A stretch of DNA of 64,000 nucleotides. Source: Phylloscopus collybita (taxonomy: Eukaryota; Chordata; Aves; Passeriformes; Phylloscopidae). Of this stretch, positions 34,701 through 46,260 are shown piece after piece. Position 1 is the stretch's first letter, and the number at the start of each line of letters is the position of its first letter. Position numbers and translations under genes: made by a program. The notes below the pieces were generated by a model, which did no database searches, was not told the DNA's origin, and saw nothing but the letters and a program-made list of their open reading frames with translations. The stretch is from positions 434,001 to 498,000 of the forward strand of contig JAJNNQ010000044.1 in NCBI GenBank assembly GCA_027886175.1. Reading direction: 5' to 3'.

Positions 34701-36128
34701 TCAGTATCTTTGGTGCCTGTAGCTGCTTGGCCAGTCTGTGCAGGGGGACTGGTGTCTCCGGAGCACAGTGTCCCCTACGGATCTGGCCAGGCTGAGCGCA
34801 GGGTCTGTGACACGCTCCCTCCTCTGCAGACAGGGAGCCTTCCTGCTTCAGGCTGGCCCCTCTCAGCATCCCAGCCAGCTGGGGCCTGAACATGGCAGGT
34901 CAAAGCCCATGGTCCAGGTGTCACTGGCTGAGGGGAATCACTAGGTCCTGGCAGGACTGCAGCACTCAGCATCCTCAGCCACCAACAGCAAGTGCCGACT
35001 GCTCAGAAACTTGCAGCTCTGCCTTGCACTACAGACAGCCCCCTCCAGAAGTGGCACTTACTGTCCTGGAAAGGTCTGGCTGCGGTGTGACCACAGCTGG
35101 AGGATTGTGGTCATTTGGCTCCTCTATGGCCTCTTCTGCAGGAGCAGAGGGAGCCAGAGGAGAGTCTGCTCTTGGTTCTGTGCTCTGTGGACAGACAGGA
35201 GCGTGAGGCACAGGCCATCACCTATCAGTTATAACCTTATTTCTATTCAGCTCTACAACCATCTCTACTAAGGCACAAATCATCAACTTTGACAGCAATG
35301 GGATTCTAAGTCACTCAGAGTCAATTCAAATGGGCTGATTCAAGTGTACTGCTGATTGCTCTGAAGTAGATATTCCCCCTGGCTACTATGAGGAGGCAAT
35401 GTTGTCTCTGCAAAGCTGGGCTTTTAGTTCTTTTCAAGCTCTGAAATGGAACATTAGGAAATAGCCAGTGATGCCTTTGCTCTTGCCAGTGCAGACATGG
35501 AAATGGATTTTCTTTCAGCCTGCTCAGCTGGCCCTCTACGCTCCACTGCCACAGGCCGAGCTCAGAGCTTGCTTCAGAACTCTTAAACAGCAGGAACAAC
35601 AAATGTTCCTTTCTCACTCACCTCAGGATCGGCACCTCTGAACACACGGGTCAGGTGACCTGCAGTGGGCAAGGGAAAAGGAACCAGATTCCTTGAGAAA
35701 ACTGCAGAGAAGCCTAGCAGAGCTTAGAAGAGCTCCCAAGAAGATCTCCCAGTCTACATTTTCCAAGTTGTGCTGCTTGACCCAGCAAAGGGATGAAATG
35801 ACAGACTCTGCTGCCACAGACTCTCCCATGGAGGGAACACAACCCCTGCAGGTTCCCTTGCAAATGCTGCCCGCAGAGCCCTGGCTACGGACACCCCCTT
35901 TTTAGCTGACCGTGTTGACACGTGTTGGAGCTTTACCCAAGTGCCATCCAAATGGTCTTTCTGTTTCCAAATCAACTCAGTCACTAAGAAAGAGGAGGAA
36001 GACATACAAAAGCCAGGCTTGGTTCCACCCAGGGAAAAGCTCTACTTACGTGTCAGGTGAGTCAGGAAATAGCCAGAATAAGCAACACCATAAACAGAGC
36101 AAACTGCAGCAGCGAGTGGCCCAATCAT
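25770..36128 (-). CDS. PAK3-like serine/threonine kinase, copy 2 (15 coding exons)
   Basis: Same architecture and predicted length (604 residues) as copy 1. Exons in transcript order: 36128-36050, 35659-35622, 35184-35062, 34407-34312, 34251-34033, 33606-33439, 33100-32926, 31629-31566, 30996-30948, 30148-30036, 29369-29252, 28574-28475, 28022-27826, 26470-26333, 25907-25770. Every exon is open and splice sites are unchanged. Relative to copy 1, I see two replacements in exon 6 (Trp to Arg in its first four codons, Val to Ile in EPILKML) and one silent change in exon 4. The kinase exons appear identical. An 8-bp length difference lies in the intron near 31348. Confidence 0.85.
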
Positions 36129-36190
36129 TGTGGCAACTGCTGTGCAAGTTTGCAGACTACACTCTATCACTATTCTCTAGCACTCTGCTC

Positions 36191-36480
36191 TAACACTGAG
36201 CTCTAACACTATGCTCTAACACTATGGTCTAACACTATGCTCTAACACTATGCTCTAACACTATGGTCTAACACTATGATCTAACACTATGCTCTAACAC
36301 TATGCTCTAACAAACACTATTCTCTAACACTATGCTCTAACACTATGGTCTAACACTATTTTCTAACACTATGCTCTAACACTATTCTCTAACACTATGC
36401 TCTAACACTATGGTCTAACACTATTTTCTAACACTATGCTCTAACACTGTTCTCGAACACTATGGTCTAACACTATGCTC
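36191..36480. repeat. 13-bp minisatellite, unit 2 (22 monomers)
   Basis: Same monomer and position as in unit 1, but expanded to 22 copies. One monomer is 17 bp long, with a 4-bp insertion. Confidence 0.97.
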
Positions 36481-36607
36481 TAAGAAAAAGCAGATTTCTG
36501 TCAGCGTGCAGCTGCCCACTGACAAAATCCTCAAGCAGGAGGGTGAGCTCCTGCCCTGAGCAATCCCGAGAGCTGCTCTGCCACCACTGAGGCCGGGCGT
36601 GCACCAA

Positions 36608-36661
36608 GGCAACCTTGTGATGTCAGCACAAGGACGTGGCAACTGTGCCCTGACATCACAA
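36608..36661 (-). promoter_or_regulatory. Promoter-like inverted repeat upstream of PAK-like copy 2
   Basis: Identical arms at 36615-36626 and 36650-36661. It is about 120 bp further from the start codon than in unit 1 because the intervening minisatellite is longer. Confidence 0.45.
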
Positions 36662-36777
36662 AGGAAACGTTCTGCCCTGCTCTGTGAGTTCATGCAGATG
36701 GATAGACTGATGTTTGTGTAGGCCTAGGCTGCATTTTGACCTCTGTCCCCCCTGGGCTGCCTTTTTCACCCCTTGTT

Positions 36778-37768
36778 TTTCCCCCTGTGCCCCTGTGTCC
36801 CCTGTCCCTGTGCTGGGTCCGAGCTGGCGGCCGGGCCGGGTGGAGCAGCAGTTCCAGCCCCGGGTGTCCCAGGAGCGCTGGGAGCTGCTGGTGGCCTCAG
36901 GCCCTGTCCCCTGAGGAGCTGCTGAAGGACCCTGGGACAGAGGGGGCTGAGGGGGCTGAGGAGGTGCTGACACTGCAGGGACGGTGACCTTGAGGTGCTG
37001 GGGGCACTGAGGGCTGTGGGGGAGCAGAGGGTGAGGGTGGCACTGAGGTGACAGGGCAGTGGCACGGGCTGAGGGGGTGGTGGGTCTAAGGGGACGGGAT
37101 GGGTTGGAAGGGATTGAGTGGGCTGAGAGGTCTGTGAGGGGCTGAAGAAACTGAAAAGGGCTGGGGCTTTGCCGAGGGGACTCTGGGGCTGAGGGGATGG
37201 AGGGGGCCAGCAGGGAGCAGAGAGGGCTCCAGGAGTGCAGCTCTGCCAGGCCTTGGAAGCAATTCCAGAGCCTCCACTTTTGCCACAGCTGCCCTGCAGA
37301 CCCTGAGGACAGATGGAGACTGACAGGAGGCAGCAAGGAGAAGCTGAAGGCCACCAGCTCCAGCAGTGAGCAGGGAGCTGCTGCTGCCGCTGCCAGGCGA
37401 GAGGCCGGGTGAGGCCGCAGGGCCGGTGAGGCAGGGTGGGGGTGAGGGTGGCGTGGGCTTTGGCCGTGGGCAGTGCCCGGCTGGGCAGGAGCGGGCCCTG
37501 CCCGTGCTGGGGCTGCTCAGCGCAGCTGCCCCGGCCGGCACAGGGGCTGTCCTTGGGCAAGGCAGCTGTGCCGGCAGGGCCCGGCAGCTGTGCCGGCCGT
37601 GCCGGGCTGCCGGCGCCTGCGGGACAGTCCCGCCGCCGCTGCGCTCACCACAGCCCGGCCCGCTCGGCCTGCTTGTTCTTTCTAAGCCTCCTGGGGAGGC
37701 GCTGAGATTTGCCCTGCCCTGACTCAAGGGCAGCTGCTGCCAGGGGAAACGTCCCGCTCCTGACTCAG
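36778..37768. other. GC-rich block upstream of PAK-like copy 2
   Basis: Near-identical to the unit 1 block, including both TGACTCA sites. No gene recognised. Confidence 0.5.
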
Positions 37769-38336
37769 TGTTCCCTTGGCTTTCCACATGGCCCATCCGC
37801 TGTCCCTGTCCAGGAGAGCTGCTCTGCATGGCAGGAAGAGAGCCAGGGGGAGCCTGGCAACTTGGGCAGCTGCAAGCCCTGCTGATGGAGTTGTACTTCG
37901 AGATGGTTACAGCTGGACTCAGAGAGTTAGAACTTGGTGCTTATTTCCCTCTGTAGACTGGGATTTGTACAGGTATAGATGGATGGATCTTGTTCTACGG
38001 ATGCATGTCTATTGATGCATTTCCAGCTGTATTTATATTGACATGCTTGTTCAATTGTATAGCTGGATAGTTGTATTGATGGGGTTGTAAAGATTCTTAC
38101 ATTGGTACATTGATATTTGTGTATTTAGAGATAGGTTTGTGATGTATTTCTAGATGTCCTGCTTTATGTCATATGAAATATGGATTATATATTTACATCT
38201 GTCTATTGTATGGTTATGTATTTACAAAGATTGAAATATGCCTTGAGCTGTATGGTTCTAGAATTGTATTTCTTTAGTACCTGGTCTGGGATTCTTTAGA
38301 GAGGGATACTGATATTTTTGTCTTTGTATATGGGCT

Positions 38337-39057
38337 TGTCTTGGTTTGGAAAGACAGGGATTTGACAGGGAAAACTGGAGTTTCCCTTAGAATGGGGAAT
38401 GTAAACGGCTCACCCCCCGCCAAATTGTAATTTTACAATTAAGGGCTTTTAGGCAAAGATTTGGGAATAGGAATAACAGTTTTTTACTAGGAATACTAAC
38501 AATACAAATGTAGTAGAAAAAACCCCAACAAAACACTCAACTACACCAGCAAACAAACAACAGTTTTGGAAAACTTTGACAGAGTCAGAGCTACAACTTG
38601 ACACCCTGTTGGTCAGGGTGTTGGAAGCAGTCCAAATGTGAGTCTCCTTGGAGTGGCAGATGTAGTTCTGGTGGAGTAGAGATGATCTTGTAGAACAAGG
38701 GTCCAGTGGTGGTGAGAAGGGGTCCAGTGGTGGTGAGAAGTGATCTACTCTTCCTCCCAGAAATCGGGTGAGGCTGGATACCTTGTGTGTTCCTGTGGCT
38801 CAGTTTTATCTAGGTAGGAATGGTTGGCTCCCCGCACTGGGTGGACTATCTCACACTAGGATGATGTAATGTGGATAGTCTATTTTGGGGATGTGTTAAT
38901 GGTCTATTAGCAGAAACAATGCTCTACCGAGTTTTGACAGTTGGCCTATTATCAGAAGGCATCTACCCACCTCCCCTCAGAGTAAAGAAGAACAATTCTC
39001 TAACTGCTTTCAGCAAATGAAATAGAATACACATCTTTGGTTCTATAACCTCCGACA
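38337..39057. mobile_element. Solo LTR, ERVL-type songbird family, unit 2
   Basis: Same 721-bp LTR with GGGCT at 38332-38336 and 39058-39062, identical in position to the unit 1 copy. The insertion therefore predates the duplication. Confidence 0.85.
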
Positions 39058-39062
39058 GGGCT

Positions 39063-42000
39063 GTACCGTTGTAATGAATGAAACTGTTAAACTTCAATTC
39101 ATATTTGTGTATAGTGAGTGTTTGTAGAGGGTTGCAAGAAATTAATTTTTTAACAAGTTTATATTTGTATATATTTACATAGCACAATTGAAACAATAAA
39201 CTAGTTTTATAAGCTTTAATTGGTATTCGTATGTTTCTTTACTGGCAGCGTGGGTGTAGCCATTTAAAATAAATTTCATCTTTAAACCTAAGTAGATTTT
39301 GGTGTATTTGTACATTAGTTTGGCAGATGTAACAATCTGCAATCAATTCAGTATTTCCACTACAAGAAGTGTAGATTTGTGCTCTCGGGAGCAATGAGCA
39401 GATGTAAATGTGATGATGGGGAGGATTTGTCCATGGCATTCTCCATCCATGCCCAGCACATCATCCACTTGCACTCCGGCTGGGCAAGGAAGGCGCAGAT
39501 TTGGGATGGCAGCAGAGCCACCCGTTGGCTGAGAACTCACTGGCAAGGTCTGCTGAGAAACCTCCGGGACTCCACGGAGTGTACAACTCCAAGCAGAGCC
39601 CCCCAGGGAGGACAAATCCACCCCCCATGGCACAGGCAGCTCTTTAGGAAGCGCTCCAAGTGTCGCTCTGAAGGTCATCCTGGAGCCCAGAAGCCACCAG
39701 GGATCCTGAGCCAGCTCCACTGCCTTTGGCAGCACTTTGGCAAAGCAGCTGCAGCCAGGGGGAGGCAACAAGGACTGCAACTGCTGCAGGCTGGGGATGA
39801 AGGAAGGGCCATGGACACTTGTGCTGAGACCCTCCAGAATCCAGAAGGATGGTGGAGATCTGGGAAGCAACAAGTTCTCACAGCCACTCCAAGAAATGAA
39901 GCCCTTGGTGTGAAGTTCCCTGGAGGAACTCCCAGGGGAGTTGCTTCCAGGATCAACAGCAGCAGAAGCCAGCAGGATCTGCTCCTTTACCTGGCTCTGT
40001 GTGCAGGTCAGAGGCTGTGATGGCCCCTGCTGCCACAGAGCCCTTGCCCATGGAGGCTGCAGGGTAAAAGCAATCCCATTGCAAAGAGCAGCTTTGCAGC
40101 TGAAGTCCACTGCCCTTGTGTTTCAGGCTTGAATGGCTCTCCTGCCAATGCACAGCAGGAAACCAGGGCTTTGGGAGGCAGAGCCTTTCGAGGGAAAGAG
40201 AGATCAGGCACTCACAGGCCTGAAACTCCTTCAGCTCTCTGCTTTTGAAAAATGAGAAATAAGCAAACTGGGCAGAGAGAGGCACATGCAGATCTTGGAA
40301 CAAACATGGTGTCTAACAAGTGCTGTGGGAGAAGAAAAATAGGAAGCAACCTTGCCTTGTTTTCCATGGCCTGCGTCTTCTGCAGAGGAGACAATGGGAT
40401 GGACAGGAGGGGAGGGATAACTGTGATAACCCCGTCTGCCTTGCTGGGTACTGACAGACTCTGTAGCAAGTCAGCATTGTAGGTAATGCCAGATTGTTAT
40501 TTAGCATCATTACTTGCTGCTGCTTCATTGCAAAACTGCCTCAGCCTGGAGAAAAGAATTTATTGTCAGTTGAAGTAGATGTGGTGAGAAACGGTGACAC
40601 AGATGAAAACAGGTTTTCTAACCTCGTCACCCAGAGGGAATTTTGTGTTGCATTTTCTTCATTGTATGCACAACGTTTTTGAGTTGTTCTGTATCCTTCA
40701 GGGAGGTATCCACTGGTGACCAAAAAATAAAAGGGGGTCATGGCATTCATTCTCTTATAGCACATATTTGCACTAAGCTTTAGCTTAAACTCAGTAAGGC
40801 AAGGGAGAGATTTTCTTTAGTCATGCAGTGTGGAATAAATGGTGTAGGAACAGCCACAATCCAAGCTGTAAGAACAGCGTGTTCTTGGTCCTAACAGGAC
40901 ATGGTGTACAAGAAAGCAGCACAATCCCAAAGATTCACCTCTTAGGCAAAACCAGAATGGTTCCTGGTGTAAAAGCAGCAGGTGATGGAAATAACAAATG
41001 TCCCCGGGCTGGGGCAGAAGCCTGGGAGTCCAAGGCTTGGAAAAAGAGAGCTGGCAAAGGCAGCCCAAGGTGCAGGCAGGCATTTGGCTGGAGGCAAGAG
41101 GGAGCTGGTGCTGCCAGCACGGGAAGGGACTGCAGGCAAAGGAGCTGGCCGGCGGCAGGGAGTTTCCACTCACTCGCAGTTGCTCCCAGTAGCTTCCAAC
41201 ATGATTCCCTGCTCAGAGCCACTCCCAGTCGCCTCCAGCACGATTCCAGTCCCTTCCTGTAGATGGCAGAGAGGGGCGCTCGGCGCTGGGGGTCTGCCTG
41301 GCAACTGATGAGTCACCAGAGAGGCGCACTCTGATTGGCTGAGAGGCGTCCGCGCCTCATCCACGGCCGGGATGGACACGGGGAGGGGAACTGGGGGAGA
41401 CTGGGATGGACTGGGATGGACTGCGATGGACTGCGATGGACTGGGAGAGCCGTGGCCCTTCCGGGGGCCTGTCGCAAACCCTGGCGTCAGCCTTAGCATC
41501 TGCGATCTCTGCGCTCCTCGTCCCGGCGCCTTTGGCTCGGGAGCTGGGACAGGCATCGCCTCTCTCTTCAGAAGCCTCCAGGCCGGTGTTCTTTCAGGTC
41601 TTGTTCTGAGCTGTGTCGACAGCTGTGCTCTGCAACGATCCATTCTGGCGGATTAGGACTTGTCAGAAGGCAAAGACAGGGAGGTGATTCTGACCGTAGC
41701 ACTCTCGGGCATCCGTCTTTGCGGTCCTTGGAATAAATCATCCTGCTGACATCTTCTTCCTGCAGGGTTCTCCGAGCCTGGTCAGCTCGCCTTTGGTCTT
41801 AGCTCGGTCACCTCATTCCGAGTTCCCTGGGTCCTCACGGTCATTCTTGTGGCCGAGAGTTTTCTGTCCCCGTTGTGTTCCCTCGTTTGTGGTCTCCTGT
41901 GTCACGGGTGTTGGTGTGTATTTGGCCCGGAGCTGCTCTGCCTTGCTGCTTAGTCTGGGTGTAGGGGTAATAGGGCAAGTCCCGGGGGCTTGAAATTTGT

Positions 42001-43483
42001 GATGTGGAGCTCTAGATGGTATCTGTAGATTGACACGAGATGCCTGGAGGTGTCAAGTTATCCTGCAGCACTCTGATTTTCATCTTAACTTTCTTTCAGA
42101 TGCAGATGGATTCAATCTGTAGCAGAGTACCCCAATCCTGGGTGAGGGGGTTTCCCTGAGCAGGTCAGACAAGACAAGAATCAGATATTTCTCATTTTCT
42201 GGCGCTCCAGTGCAGGCCACCAACAGGAGTGGCTTCAAATGAGTGAGTCCCTTGTTGTATTGTTAAAAGTCTATTGTTTTTAAGTAAGCTGCTTCAATAA
42301 TGCATTTATGGTAGAAAAACTCTCTAATGTCAGAAGGTTAGAAAGCACTAACACCAACATGGCACCTCCTTAATTTTTAGCAGCAAAACTTGATCTTAAC
42401 TAAACTTAAAACTTCATTATTCTGCTGCTAATAAATTAGTAAAGAAGTTCATCAGCTTTTGCTGCATTTCACTGATACTCAAGGTCATTAAAATTGTCTC
42501 TAGTGTTCTAAAATAAAGACAGATTTTAGACCTCCCTCATTCTCCCCATACTAGAAACATGTGCATTGATTATTTTTAAGCTGCCTGGAGAAGGTGTCTG
42601 TGGACATGGCAGCCAGGGAATGGTGCTGGGAAGGGCAGGATGGGAAGGAACTGCTCAGAAATCCAGAAGCAGCGGTGGATTGGGAGCTGATCCTGCCTCA
42701 GTCACAGCCTTCTGGACGGTCTGTGTAATGATAATATTCCTATTTTCCTTCCTGAACACAGGGTCAGAGGAGAACAGAAGTCATTGCATTGATGGAAAGG
42801 GGAGCCCCAGGGAAAAACTGCTGCTCGTGTCCGCAGAGAGCAGAGGGAAGAGCCCGGGAGAAATCTTGGCTGGCTGAGGGGCACTTGTGTCCCCTGTGGA
42901 ACAGATCCCTGCGTCTCCTCAGACCTGCTGGTTTGCAGCACAGTTTGGACACCTTTTGCTGCCGCTTTGGTTCTTAAGAACTGGAAATCCGTGGATTTCT
43001 GGAGGGTTTCCATAGGTTCTCCTGTTTTCTAGGAGCTGCACAGTGAGGTAGGAATTTTGAGGAGGCCCTGGCCAAGCTGCCAGCGGCGAGGAACATGGAG
43101 CATCCAGGGGGCTTCTCCCACCGGAGTTTCTCCTGGAGTGTGCTGCGTGTACTGCTGGATGTTTAAGCTGGGATGGGGTGTTCTCCTGCAGGCCCAGCTC
43201 TAACTGCTGCCTCTGAGCCCAGGCCTTGCTGTGCCCCAACACTATGAAGACTACAGAGAATTGAAATACAAACCAAAACTGCAGCAGGAAGCCCAGTGCA
43301 GTTTAGGTTGTTGTTCATGAGATTCTCCAAGCTGAGCACAGACACTGTGTTCAGCACAGGCACAGGCAGGGGCTTCTTGGAGCGCTGCTCTGGCTCCCAT
43401 TCTTTGGAGCAGGGGATTGCAGGAAATAAAGAAGAGAAGCCCATCAACTACTGCAGAGGAACAGTCACTGGCAGGAACCAGTG
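39063..43483. other. Unrecognised intergenic region, unit 2
   Basis: Counterpart of 16386-21180, lacking the segment equivalent to 19584-19951. It includes the antiparallel frames at 39343-40110 and the CpG/CCAAT segment near 41261-41455. No gene recognised. Confidence 0.3.
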
Positions 43484-44350
43484 GGGTAAGAAATGTGAGG
43501 GGCAAAGAAGGCAGCAAAGGTGAGGTGACAAGTGTGAGAAATGGGAGTGAAAAAAGGAAAGAAGTGTGAGGGAAGAAAAGGGTAGGAAAGCTGTGGGGGA
43601 AAGGGTGAGAAAAGTGAGGGGGAAATGGTGAAAAATGGGAGTGAAAGTAGGAGAGGAAGAGGAGAGGAGAGGAGAGGAGAAAAAGGCAGGGTATATGAAA
43701 ATTCTAAGAAACATGAGTGGGAAAGGGTGAGAAACATAGGGGGAATAATGGAGGGAAATGTGAGGGGAAGACAGTGAGAGACTTTCCTGGCAAAGAGAGA
43801 GAAACAGGCAGCACATGTGAGGGGAACATTGTGAGAATCCTGAGGGGAAAAGAATGAGAAACGAGAGGGCAGAAAAAGGCAGAAAACATGAGGGGGGAAA
43901 AGGGTGGGAAGATGGATGGGAAAAGTGGCAGAGAATAGGAATGAAAAAGGGCACAAAATGCAAGAGGAAAAGTATAAGGAACATGAGGGGGAAAGTGTGA
44001 GAAATGTGAGAGGGAAAGGGTGAGAAACAGGAGGGCAACAGTGAGAAACATGAGGGGGAAACCTGGAGAAAAATGACTGAGAAAAGGAGAGAAACATGAG
44101 GGGAGAAAAGGGCAGGGTAAGTGAGGGAAAATTTGTGAGGAACATGAGGGAAGAAAAAACCAGGAAACAGTGGGAAGGTGGGGAAACGTGAGAGGTAAAG
44201 TGTGAGGAAAGTGAGCAGAAAAGGGTGGGGGAAACGAGTATGACTTGGGAGGGAAACATGAGAGGAAAACTGTGAGACTTGAGAGGGGGAAGGGGTGGAA
44301 ATGAGAGAGGGAAAAGAGCAGGAAATGTGAAGAGAGAACAGGAATGAAGG
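43484..44350. repeat. Purine-rich low-complexity tract, unit 2
   Basis: Counterpart of the unit 1 tract with several internal length changes, including a ggaga-type pentamer expansion at about 43657-43681 and losses of single words. Confidence 0.9.
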
Positions 44351-44582
44351 CAGTATTGGCATAACAGCTGAAATCATTCCTAACCCATTCCCCGCTCTGT
44401 TTGCCCATTTACTGGACAAGCCCAGGGCCCCTCTGTATGTCCATATCCACCTCTGCCCTGATTCCTGTCTGGAAGCAGCAGAAGGGGCAGGATGTGCTCC
44501 AAGCTGGGAAGGCCACAGGTGGTGCTGATTTCCAGAGGCTTCAGTGTCCCAGCTGAAGCCAAGGCAGGACTGGGTTGAAAGG

Positions 44583-44583
<1 letters not shown>

Positions 44584-44637
<54 letters not shown>
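44584..44637. repeat. CTG/CAG microsatellite, unit 2 (18 triplets)
   Basis: Uninterrupted (GCT)18 at the same unit position, four triplets shorter than in unit 1. Confidence 0.98.
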
Positions 44638-44639
<2 letters not shown>

Positions 44640-44829
44640 GTGCCAGAGAGCCCTGGCTGGGCAGGGCACGGCACCCACTGCACTGCGGGCTCTTTGTCCT
44701 GCCAGAGCTGGGCACAGCTGGCAACAAATCATGATGGCTTGGGGGAAACCAAGGGGTTTGTGGAGGCTGCATTGCTCTGCACATACCCGGGCCACCTGCA
44801 GCACAGAGCTTTGGCCCCCGGAAAGGTCA

Positions 44830-45753
44830 ACCTGAGGGAAACAGGTGGAGAAGGTTTCATTTTCACCTTTCCAGAGAAGTGACTAAAATGGAAGTTACCA
44901 AGCAGGGCCTGATCCCCCGTGCCAGCTCAGTGTGGGAAAGGAGGCATGGCTTTTATTTCAGTGCTGGGTGCATGGGCAATCACTTTTCTAGCACGTGCTC
45001 ACTCAGAAATCTCACCTATTAATTTGTCACCGTGGAGGTAAGACCTACTCATTACTTTGCTGAAACTCACAGGCAAAAGATTCTCTCAAATTATTTGACA
45101 TATTTAAATCCTTCTCAGAAGTTACTGACAGCAGAGTTGGGGTCCCTTGAGGGTCTCTGGTGGTCCTTTGGGGAACATCTCACTCCTCAAATTCTCCTTG
45201 GATGCTCAAGAGCCTCCTACAAACACTTTCTTCCCCCTGAATGCATTCCAGCGACCTTCTTAGGAGGACTGCTCTGTTCTCAAGGCTAAGGTAGCCACTC
45301 GCACACAGCAATCACTGCACTGGGGGAATAGAGGGCTCAACACTGTCTGTTCATGCCAACAGAATTCATGATTTGTTACAGTTCAACATTTTCTCAACAC
45401 CTTCTTTCCCTGGGAATTGCTCACCAGCATTTCCTCAATGCACCTTGGAAACGTGTTTGCTGACTGAAGGCACATGGTGTCTTTCTTTCAGCAATGAAGA
45501 AAGAAAACACAAATGGCCTACTGAAACCCTTCTGCTCCCTTCCAAATCAGTCACTGCTCAAGCACAACCCACAGGCTCATCCCCGATTCCCTCGGTGAGA
45601 TAAGACATAATATTTTGCTGCAGCTGAAAAACTATTAGATAAAAGAATGAAAGTTGTTGGTTGTAGGTGTTGTTATTTAGGGATTGGATTTGTTCTAGGT
45701 AATTTGTTTGGTGTTGCTGTGAGAGGCCGGGTTGAAGACCAGACCAAAAGGGA
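44830..45753. other. Unrecognised sequence upstream of the provirus, unit 3
   Basis: Counterpart of 1-923 in unit 1 with a few substitutions. No gene recognised; it ends at the proviral target duplication. Confidence 0.4.
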
Positions 45754-45759
45754 AGTAGG
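45754..45759. repeat. Proviral target-site duplication, left
   Basis: AGTAGG, matched at 50033-50038. The empty site is visible at 924-933 (unit 1) and the same place in unit 2. Confidence 0.95.
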
Positions 45760-46127
45760 TGTGGAGAGAAATGTGAATTGGCAGGGACAGATTGCGCCTG
45801 CGGAAGACAATCGAGCTGTAACGGGGCAGGGCCAGGCACATCTCTCTCCAAGATAACCCTTATCGCAAGGTCACAGACCCCTCTCTCTTCCCCTACATAC
45901 CAGTACTTTTCCACTACCCTTAAGAAACTAGTAAGACCCCCTATGACGTGGCAGAACCCAGAAGGTACTTAAACCCTGTGTTTTAGATAATAAACGCATT
46001 TTGACGGACACGCCATATTGGTGTTTTACTGAGTCATTCTGCCCGAACCCCACGCTCTTAGCTCGTGGCGGTCGTGTCTTCACTGGAACCCAGGCCACCA
46101 AGATGATGGCTTAATAAAGCCGCAACA
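45760..46127 (+). mobile_element. Proviral 5' LTR (368 bp)
   Basis: Begins TGTGG and ends CAACA. A TATA-like TACTTAAA is at 45966-45973, and AATAAA hexamers are at 45989-45994 and 46113-46118. It differs from the 3' LTR only at 45815 (G here, A at 49720). Confidence 0.95.
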
Positions 46128-46131
46128 TATT

Positions 46132-46150
46132 TGGTGCCGAAAGCCCGGGA
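46132..46150 (+). promoter_or_regulatory. Primer-binding site, tRNA-Phe-like with one extra base
   Basis: Four bases after the 5' LTR, TGGTGCCGAAA matches the complement of the vertebrate tRNA-Phe 3' end. The following CCCGGGA also matches if one inserted G is skipped. The extra base could weaken priming. Confidence 0.75.
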
Positions 46151-46260
46151 CTGGAGCCTGGGAGACGGGAAACGCCTGGACGGTGAGAGACGGCGGTACC
46201 AGCAAAATCTGGAATACCGTGGAGGAAGCGGGGGACGCCCCTGAGAACCAGTAATCGGCG
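46151..46260 (+). other. Proviral leader with candidate splice donor
   Basis: A leader between primer site and gag. GACG/GTGAGA at 46179-46188 fits a vertebrate splice donor and could be the major donor for an env message. No acceptor was identified. Confidence 0.4.

Larger units (their letters stand above)
22547..44829. repeat. Tandem array unit 2 (22,283 bp)
   Basis: This is the second complete head-to-tail unit, with the same order of gene, LTRs and low-complexity tracts as unit 1. Most of the length difference comes from a longer minisatellite (22 instead of 13 monomers), a loss of about 367 bp after 42253, a shorter CTG tract and small changes in the purine-rich tract. Confidence 0.97.

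Noticed and set aside
45778..45972. Short open frames within the proviral LTRs (also 49623-49877)
   Set aside because: They are non-coding LTR sequence repeated at both ends, with no protein similarity.
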